Below are positions 4,794 to 9,360 of a stretch of DNA of 9,360 nucleotides, one piece after another (position 1 is the first letter of the stretch; the number at the start of each line of letters is the position of its first letter). Under the pieces are notes generated by a model, which did not search any database, was not told where the DNA came from, and saw only the letters and a program-made list of their open reading frames with translations. Source of the DNA: Actinomycetota bacterium (lineage in GTDB: Bacteria > Actinomycetota > Acidimicrobiia > Acidimicrobiales > Poriferisodalaceae); contig JAADHX010000213.1 in assembly GCA_013151655.1 (NCBI GenBank), positions 1 through 9,360 of the forward strand. The letters run 5' to 3'. A program made the position numbers and the translations under genes.

Positions 4794-5225
4794 CTAGCCG
4801 ACGTGAACGTTGTCGGAGAAGTGAATTCCAGATGCCAAAGTTCGATGAACCGGGCATCGTTTGGCGATGTCGCCGATGCGTTTACGTTGATCGTCGGTGA
4901 AAGTGCCCTCGATGTAGACCTGGCTGGTCACGTGGTCGAGCATCCCGGCGGCGTCGTCTTCGCAATCGGCACAGTCGTCGGCATGAATGCGGTCGTAGGA
5001 ATATTCGACCGAGACCGAGTCGAGAACGATTCCTTTGCGCTTGGCATAGAACGAGATCGTGATAGCCGTACACGCGGCGACCGACCCAAGCAACAGCTCG
5101 TAGGGATTCGGACCCAGATCGGTTCCGGAAAGTTCGGTCGGCTCGTCGGCCACCCAGACATGGCGCCCGTTGGTGATGTTGACGTTCGTGCCGCCAACCA
5201 AGTCGGCCGTGATAGTGGTTGCCAT
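4794..5225 (-). CDS. OsmC-family protein (peroxide-reducing fold)
   Basis: The protein has 143 residues from ATG 5225, with GAGAGGA upstream. The OsmC fold is shown by G-P-N-P-Y-E-L-L-L-G-S-V-A-A-C-T-A (38-54) with the first catalytic cysteine C52, and by R-C-P-V-H-R-T-L (123-130) with the second, C124. In OsmC/Ohr proteins these two cysteines reduce organic or fatty-acid hydroperoxides, usually with a lipoyl or thiol partner. The insert D-C-A-D-C-E-D (84-90) adds a Cys pair, C85 and C88. It is common in the YhfA-like branch, where the precise substrate is less certain. Length is normal and the protein has no signal peptide, so it is cytosolic. It lies between the 58-residue membrane protein gene and the two-component operon, all on the same strand, which suggests a stress-related cluster. 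Confidence 0.92.
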   Translation of the reverse strand: MATTITADLVGGTNVNITNGRHVWVADEPTELSGTDLGPNPYELLLGSVAACTAITISFYAKRKGIVLDSVSVEYSYDRIHADDCADCEDDAAGMLDHVTSQVYIEGTFTDDQRKRIGDIAKRCPVHRTLASGIHFSDNVHVG

Positions 5226-5264
5226 CGAAATCCTCTCGTCGTCGGACCGCTCTCGCCGAGCCGG

Positions 5265-5441
5265 CTAGTCGACGTATATGACGCCTACGCCCTCTTGGGC
5301 GCCTTCGTGGTTGCTCTTTTCTTCGCTTCCGTCATAGGGGTCGCCGACCACTTCGACAACCACATTGGTGACAATGGAAAATACCAACAGCGCCGCGGTT
5401 ACTACCGCTGCGCCAAAGATTGATGGACCCCAGGTCTTCAT
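5265..5441 (-). CDS. 58-residue single-pass membrane protein, unknown function
   Basis: This gene is short enough to be missed by common length limits. ATG 5441 is preceded by GAGGAG with a 5-base gap, a strong ribosome binding site, and the frame ends at TAG 5265-5267. The N-terminus M-K-T-W-G-P-S leads into one transmembrane helix (about residues 8-32, with A-A-V-V-T-A-A-L-L-V-F-S-I-V). A charged, acidic tail with G-D-P-Y-D-G-S-E-E-K (33-42) follows. The single Lys at the N-terminus and the acidic C-terminus leave the topology open, though an outward C-terminal tail is plausible. I do not recognise the family. It lies 39 bases upstream of OsmC and 52 bases downstream of the Nudix gene on the same strand. 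Its ribosome binding site is part of the palindrome CTCCTGAGGAG, which might lower translation. Confidence 0.7.
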   Translation of the reverse strand: MKTWGPSIFGAAVVTAALLVFSIVTNVVVEVVGDPYDGSEEKSNHEGAQEGVGVIYVD

Positions 5442-5493
5442 TGCATCTCCTCAGGAGGGCTGAAGGGCACAACGCTACCCAACGGGAGACCAA

Positions 5494-5970
5494 TCAACGA
5501 ACGTCGGCACTCCAAGCGCCGATTTCGACCAACTGGTCGAGGGCTCTTCTTTCGTCGTCGTAAGTGAGTTCGCGGCGAGCGCGGACCAGTGTCCACCACC
5601 TGACGGCATCGACTTCGGTGTCGTCGAGGCTTGCCGGATTCGCATCGCCATGGGCGGCCTGGTCGACGGCTCTCATCGGGTACAGAGCCACCACCTTGAC
5701 CCTCAATGACCCGGGCGAGTCGTGTGGCTCGGGCAATGCGTAAGACACGATCAGGGGAGGCCCGACCTCGACGGCTTCGACGCCCGTCTCTTCGAGAACC
5801 TCGCGTCGTGCAGTCTGTATCCAGCTCTCGCCGTCGTCGACGTGGCCTTTCGGCAAGGCCCAGTCGTCGTAGCGGGGCCGATGCACAACAAGTACTTCGG
5901 CTACATAGCGGCGCCGCAACACGACCCCGCCCGCAGCGCGCGCTACCGGTGCCTGAGAGAAACGTCCCAT
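5494..5970 (-). CDS. Nudix hydrolase, MutT1-domain-like
   Basis: This is a single-domain Nudix protein of 158 residues. The Nudix box runs from G42 to V64: G-H-V-D-D-G-E, then seven residues, then R-E-V-L-E-E-T-G-V, a perfect match to the GX5EX7REUXEEXGU pattern. The glutamates E57, E60 and E61 are the expected Mg ligands. The lead-in A-A-G-G-V-V-L-R-R (12-20) and W-A-L-P-K-G-H (37-43) resemble the N-terminal half of mycobacterial MutT1 and related Ap4A or 8-oxo-nucleotide hydrolases. The C-terminal histidine phosphatase domain of MutT1 is absent, so a small nucleotide-pool or dinucleoside polyphosphate cleaner is the best guess. ATG 5970 has only a weak ribosome binding site. The 195 bases upstream hold no other gene, so the promoter should be there. 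I see only a GC-rich 5-bp hairpin (6058-6071) in that gap. Confidence 0.92.
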   Translation of the reverse strand: MGRFSQAPVARAAGGVVLRRRYVAEVLVVHRPRYDDWALPKGHVDDGESWIQTARREVLEETGVEAVEVGPPLIVSYALPEPHDSPGSLRVKVVALYPMRAVDQAAHGDANPASLDDTEVDAVRWWTLVRARRELTYDDERRALDQLVEIGAWSADVR

Positions 5971-6140
5971 AGCTGAACGCTAGCTGAGCAACAGCCCTAC
6001 GCCATTAGGAGCCGCGCGAGAATGGAGGAGCGTCAGCGACAAGCGGACCGGAGGCGGGGCCCGAGCGGGCCGATGAGCGCCGCTAATCGAGAGCGGGAGA
6101 TAGTCCCGGATCTGGCGGCGTGGCGTGTCACCCGCCGGCC

Positions 6141-6159
6141 AAAGGGGTCTGACCCCTTT
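6141..6159 (-). terminator. perfect 7-bp hairpin after the acyl-CoA synthetase gene
   Basis: AAAGGGG (6141-6147), TCTGA, CCCCTTT (6153-6159) form a perfect stem-loop that begins 6 bases after the synthetase stop on the - strand. The arm ends in TTT but no longer T-run follows. The position fits the end of the catabolic operon. The core GGGGTCTGACCCC is a motif I remember as frequent between genes in many bacteria, so it could also be a dispersed palindromic repeat. Confidence 0.5.
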
Positions 6160-6165
6160 CGACAC

Positions 6166-7827
6166 TCAGCTCAGCTCGTGCTCGCGTAACGTCAGTTGGC
6201 GGCGGTTCAGTTTGCCGGTGACCGTCTTTGGTAGCTCATCGACGAACTCCACAGACCGCGGGTACTTGTAGGCGCCGAGGCGCGTACGAACCAACTGTTG
6301 CAACTCCTCCACAAGGCCATCATCACCGTCTGCGTTTTCGGCAAGCTGCACGACAGCCTTCACAACCGAACCCCGGACGGCATCGGGTTTGGCAATCACT
6401 GCGGCATCAGCCACCGCAGGATGCTCGATCAGCAGCTCCTCGATCTCTGCTGGACCAATTCGGTATCCGGCGCTCGTGATGATGTCGTCGTCTCGGCCCT
6501 GGAAGTAGATGTACCCCTGCTCGTCTCGGTAGGCCAGATCTCCGGTGACCATCCAACCGTTTTCGTATCGAGCAACAGTGGCCTCGGTGTTGTTCCAATA
6601 TCGGAGCATCTGCGTGGGGTCACCCGGCCGGACGACGATCTGGCCCACCTCGCCGGCCGCGGCAGGGTCACCGTTGCTCGCAACGACCTCTACCTCGCGC
6701 CCTGGATAGGGCAGGCCCATACTTCCCGGCTTCGATTGCCATAAGCGGGCACAGCTCCCAGCCAGGTGGTTGACCTCGGTCAACCCGTAGAACTCGTTGA
6801 TCGTCGCTCCGAGAGTCTGGCCGGCCCACTGGTGCAGGTCTGCGGCCACAGCCTCCCCGCCGCTGGCGATCACCCGCAGATCCAGATTGGCCGTCAGCGC
6901 CGGATCGTCCACCTGGGCCATCATCTTGAGTGCCGTGGGTGCCAGGAACGTGTGGGTTATGCGATGACGGCGAACGAGGCCGAACGCATGGACTGCAGAG
7001 AACCGTTCAGCAGAAGCGACGACTGGGCGACCCAGGGCCAATCCGGGCAACAAGATGTCGAGGAGCCCACCAACCCAAGCCCAGTCCGACGGTGTCCAAA
7101 ATACGGTTTGATCATCGATCTCGATATCGAAAAACAACAGGAACGTGAGCATGTACCCCTCGAGGATCCGATGGCCGTGCAGTGCGCCCTTCGGCGGCCC
7201 CGTCGTCCCGGAGGTATACAGCAGCATCGCGGGATCCTCCGCCAACGTCGGCTCATAGGCCACTTCGATGACTTCGGGATCAGCGCCTGAACTGACAACG
7301 TCGTGGAAGTACTCCTCGTTCGGATGCCCACTCTCGGATGGGTGGTCGTCGGACGACATCACAACGAGAGTCCGTAAATCCGGCAGGAGCGGGCGCATTT
7401 CTCGAATGAACTTGGTGGCGTTGGTACCGGCGAAAACAACGCTGGAGCCACTGTCGGAAACTATGTGTCGGTATGTGTCCTCGCCGTAGATCAGCGACAT
7501 AGGCACAGCGATGGCACCAATGGAATAGATGGCCAAATGAATAGCCGCCGCTTCCGGGCTCTGCGGCACAGAGATTCCGACCCTGGTGCCCTTCCTCACA
7601 CCACGTGATCTCAAATAGTGTGCAACCTGACGAGTCTGCATCGCGAGTTCGGCGAAAGAGACTCTGGTCGGTTCATCCGCCTCACAGTGGTGGATAATCG
7701 CTATTGAGTTCCGGTCATTCTCGCGGCCTTGCAGAATGCGGGCCGCGATGTTGTACTCGTCGGGGATCTCCCACTTGAAGTTCTCGCACATGTCGGCGTA
7801 GGACTCAAAGCTCGTCAGGTCGATCAT
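6166..7827 (-). CDS. AMP-forming acyl-CoA synthetase (acetyl/medium-chain type)
   Basis: The protein has 553 residues from ATG 7827, chosen because GGAGG lies five bases before it. An in-frame ATG at 7857 would add ten residues but has its GAGG directly against the start. It belongs to the ANL superfamily: a carboxylic acid is activated with ATP to an acyl-adenylate and then joined to CoA. Visible motifs are the P-loop L-L-Y-T-S-G-T-T-G-P-P-K-G (202-214), N-E-F-Y-G-L-T-E (344-351), the ribose-binding W-M-V-T-G-D-L (425-431), the hinge and CoA region G-R-D-D-D-I-I-T-S-A-G-Y-R-I-G-P (444-459), and the catalytic lysine K539 in P-K-T-V-T-G-K-L-N-R. The start I-D-L-T-S-F-E-S-Y and the segment F-K-W-E-I-P-D-E-Y-N recall medium-chain or aromatic acyl-CoA ligases. 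The substrate cannot be fixed from motifs. It lies 48 bases after the nucleoside hydrolase gene, likely in the same operon. Confidence 0.95.
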   Translation of the reverse strand: MIDLTSFESYADMCENFKWEIPDEYNIAARILQGRENDRNSIAIIHHCEADEPTRVSFAELAMQTRQVAHYLRSRGVRKGTRVGISVPQSPEAAAIHLAIYSIGAIAVPMSLIYGEDTYRHIVSDSGSSVVFAGTNATKFIREMRPLLPDLRTLVVMSSDDHPSESGHPNEEYFHDVVSSGADPEVIEVAYEPTLAEDPAMLLYTSGTTGPPKGALHGHRILEGYMLTFLLFFDIEIDDQTVFWTPSDWAWVGGLLDILLPGLALGRPVVASAERFSAVHAFGLVRRHRITHTFLAPTALKMMAQVDDPALTANLDLRVIASGGEAVAADLHQWAGQTLGATINEFYGLTEVNHLAGSCARLWQSKPGSMGLPYPGREVEVVASNGDPAAAGEVGQIVVRPGDPTQMLRYWNNTEATVARYENGWMVTGDLAYRDEQGYIYFQGRDDDIITSAGYRIGPAEIEELLIEHPAVADAAVIAKPDAVRGSVVKAVVQLAENADGDDGLVEELQQLVRTRLGAYKYPRSVEFVDELPKTVTGKLNRRQLTLREHELS

Positions 7828-7875
7828 TCTCGCCTCCATGGTTTCCGATCGGCACATCCTCAGAGCGGCACAGCG

Positions 7876-9003
7876 TCAGGTGTTGGCTCCCGCCAGCCTC
7901 GTAAACAGGTCGCGGAAGATCCCGTCTCGGTCGACGTCTACTGCTTCGCGCATCACGTGACGCTCGCCTGCGTTGGTCAGGTCCCAGCGCAGATCCTCAG
8001 CCAGTTTCGGCGTTGGTCGGATCACAGTCGGAACGAGAGACGGCTCAATCAGCCAGGCCAGGCAGATCAGATCCCAGATCACCCATGACCGCACGAAGTG
8101 ATCGCCTATCCCCATCAGCGGATACAGCGGGTTGTTGTCATAGAGGTCGACCAGGAGATCACCGAGACGACCGGTCCCCTTGACCCATTGGTGCATCTCG
8201 GGCTGGGAGATCGAGAGCTGTTGTCCAACCAAGTAGCCAGGCATGTACACATACGGAACGCCGCTCTCGAGCACAACCCTGGTGGCGTGAACGTCCTGCA
8301 CGAGGTTGAGTGACGGCCGGTTCGAGCGCTCATCGTTTGACGGGTATCCCGACGTCCAGAGCACCACTATCTTGTCTACGATGTCGGGGGCGATCAGCAG
8401 TGCAGACGCGACGTTGGTGATGCACCCGATCGCAGCCACATACAAGAGGTCATCGCTGCCTCTAGCCAGCTCGATCAGACGATGCACACCCTCCGACGGC
8501 ACGGCGCCTTCGGCTTCTGTCATGTAACGGTCGGCACCCCGGAAAACCAGACCGGTTGAATCAACTCCAGCGGCCTCGAAGACCCTGTTGATCTCGGCCA
8601 CGCTCAGATCAACACCTTCGGCCGGCGAGGTGAACTTCAGCTCATCGACAGTTGTGCCCTGCTGATCGAGCCGTTTGAGCCACTCGTCGTAATGCTCGAG
8701 GAACGGCTGGGACTCATCGACGCCGCTGGATCCCAGCACAGGCGGAGACGCGCCGGCTGAAGAGGCAGCGGCTTTGCGAGCTCGGTCCGCCCTCATCAGC
8801 GGCTCACGGTGATGAGCGAACGAGAACGGTTCGGCAATGACTGCCTTGATGTCAACAACGTCGGAACGAAGCAAGGCCCAGGCTATGGCGAATTGATCAT
8901 CGATCTCATTTGCGGTGTCGGTATCGATAACAACCGAGACCTTGCCCGTGGGAGGTTCAAGTCTCTGCAGACGGGTCACTTCATCAATCGCCGGAAACCT
9001 CAC
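7876..9003 (-). CDS. nucleoside-hydrolase-family protein (IUNH-like)
   Basis: The correct start is GTG 9001-9003, four bases after GGGGGAG and overlapping the aldolase stop (GTGA). The frame is open further upstream but only as a shadow of the aldolase gene. The protein has 375 residues. The metal site near the N-terminus reads I-D-T-D-T-A-N-E-I-D-D-Q-F-A (26-39), with aspartates D27, D29, D35 and D36. Classic members have the shorter D-x-D-P-G-x-D-D. The loop G-C-I-T-N-V-A-S-A-L (193-202) matches the usual G-x-x-T-N-x-A. Near the C-terminus W-D-L-I-C-L-A (310-316) replaces the classic H-D-P-L-A-V-A, keeping the metal-binding aspartate (D311) but not the catalytic histidine. These enzymes cleave the N-glycosidic bond of ribonucleosides using a bound Ca ion. 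The variant residues suggest a different leaving group or substrate. The length is about 60 residues above the usual. It is probably cytosolic. Confidence 0.88.
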   Translation of the reverse strand: MRFPAIDEVTRLQRLEPPTGKVSVVIDTDTANEIDDQFAIAWALLRSDVVDIKAVIAEPFSFAHHREPLMRADRARKAAASSAGASPPVLGSSGVDESQPFLEHYDEWLKRLDQQGTTVDELKFTSPAEGVDLSVAEINRVFEAAGVDSTGLVFRGADRYMTEAEGAVPSEGVHRLIELARGSDDLLYVAAIGCITNVASALLIAPDIVDKIVVLWTSGYPSNDERSNRPSLNLVQDVHATRVVLESGVPYVYMPGYLVGQQLSISQPEMHQWVKGTGRLGDLLVDLYDNNPLYPLMGIGDHFVRSWVIWDLICLAWLIEPSLVPTVIRPTPKLAEDLRWDLTNAGERHVMREAVDVDRDGIFRDLFTRLAGANT

Positions 9004-9360
9004 AGGACTCCCCCTTGCGTCGAAGATTGGTCGGTTTGACCCTCGACAATCTCTTGAAGCACCGACAACCGATCGCGCAGGACCCTGCTTGCCTGGTCGT
9101 CCAAACCGTTGGAAGTGATCAGGTCGCACCACACTGCGCGACCGACAACACATCCGGACGCCCCGCCGCCGATGGCCACCACCAGTTGCTGTTGGAATAC
9201 CTCGAACGAAACGCCCTGCGACAGCAGGTACCACGGCACCGGCGACAGCTCTGTGATGGCGGCGCTGAGCTCGGCGCCAGATTCCGTCGAACCTGGCGGT
9301 CCCCCGGCGAACTGGAGCTTCAACGCGTTCGCTCCCGAATCGCTCAACTCCCGCACCATC
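9000..9360 (-). CDS. LacD-like class I aldolase, C-terminal part (start outside window)
   Basis: The frame is open from the window edge to TGA 9000-9002, showing 119 residues. A-N-A-L-K-L-Q-F (about 10-17 of the visible part) fits the strand with the Schiff-base lysine, as in L-K-[VL]-E of tagatose-bisphosphate aldolase LacD. P-W-Y-L-L-S-Q-G-V-S-F-E-V-F (41-54) and G-A-S-G-C-V-V-G-R-A-V-W (66-77) match the phosphate-binding end of that barrel. LacD-type enzymes split a ketohexose bisphosphate, and close relatives split sulfofructose phosphate or other phosphorylated sugars, so the substrate is open. The C-terminal tail (about 105-119) is Gln/Ser/Gly-rich. The overlap with the nucleoside hydrolase gene implies coupled translation and a shared pathway. 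Confidence 0.7.
   Translation of the reverse strand, partial: MVRELSDSGANALKLQFAGGPPGSTESGAELSAAITELSPVPWYLLSQGVSFEVFQQQLVVAIGGGASGCVVGRAVWCDLITSNGLDDQASRVLRDRLSVLQEIVEGQTDQSSTQGGVL

Noticed and set aside
4803..5423. + strand frame of 206 codons opposite the OsmC and small membrane protein genes
   Set aside because: The - strand carries the recognisable OsmC motifs, and the + frame has no good start or domain.
9004..9234. Upstream extension of the nucleoside hydrolase frame
   Set aside because: These 77 codons are the aldolase gene read in another frame. GTG 9003 has a good ribosome binding site and a GTGA overlap.
1..9360. CRISPR arrays, rRNA genes, intact transposases or phage genes
   Set aside because: No regularly spaced repeats, no rRNA-like sequence and no transposase or integrase motif were seen on either strand.

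Overview
The window looks like a piece of an actinobacterial chromosome with moderately high GC. The class Acidimicrobiia is possible, but that is an inference from gene content only. Supporting clues are the tail of a DUF2017-type protein (an actinobacterial family), a response regulator and kinase that closely recall mycobacterial MprA/MprB, GTG starts after good Shine-Dalgarno sites, and many 4-base ATGA/GTGA gene overlaps.

Layout: the left end is on the + strand, with the 3' end of a DUF2017 gene (1-267), a tRNA-Glu(UUC) gene (363-438) and a putative lipoprotein gene (481-1074). Everything after that is on the - strand. It starts with a thiol-peroxidase-like gene (1165-1650) whose frame is interrupted only by a TGA at the first position of its CxxC-type active site, followed by a SECIS-like hairpin. 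I read this as a selenoprotein with a U-P-Y-C motif. Next comes a 391-bp gene-free stretch (1651-2041) with a 19-bp perfect inverted repeat around a nearly concentric hairpin. After it lies a decayed-looking toxin-antitoxin pair (2042-2493), in which the VapC-like toxin lacks its middle and the AbrB/MazE-like antitoxin lacks its front. A possible frameshifted membrane-protein remnant (2462-2639) abuts the antitoxin break.

The centre holds an OmpR-type response regulator and histidine kinase (3973-4665 and 2645-3976, overlapping ATGA), an OsmC-family protein (4794-5225), a 58-residue single-pass membrane protein (5265-5441) and a Nudix hydrolase (5494-5970). The right end is the downstream part of an operon that enters from outside the window: a LacD-like class I aldolase (9000 to the edge), a nucleoside-hydrolase-family protein (7876-9003, GTGA overlap) and an AMP-forming acyl-CoA synthetase (6166-7827). 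It is closed by a strong palindromic hairpin at 6141-6159.

How the genes may work together (inference): the central genes suggest envelope and redox stress handling, with a two-component sensor, an OsmC peroxide-reducing protein, a Nudix pool-cleaning enzyme and, further off, the selenoprotein. The right-hand operon looks catabolic: N-glycoside cleavage, sugar-phosphate aldol cleavage and activation of a carboxylic acid. The main result is the selenoprotein, because a standard gene caller would report only its last 113 residues, starting at a false TTG, and lose the active site.
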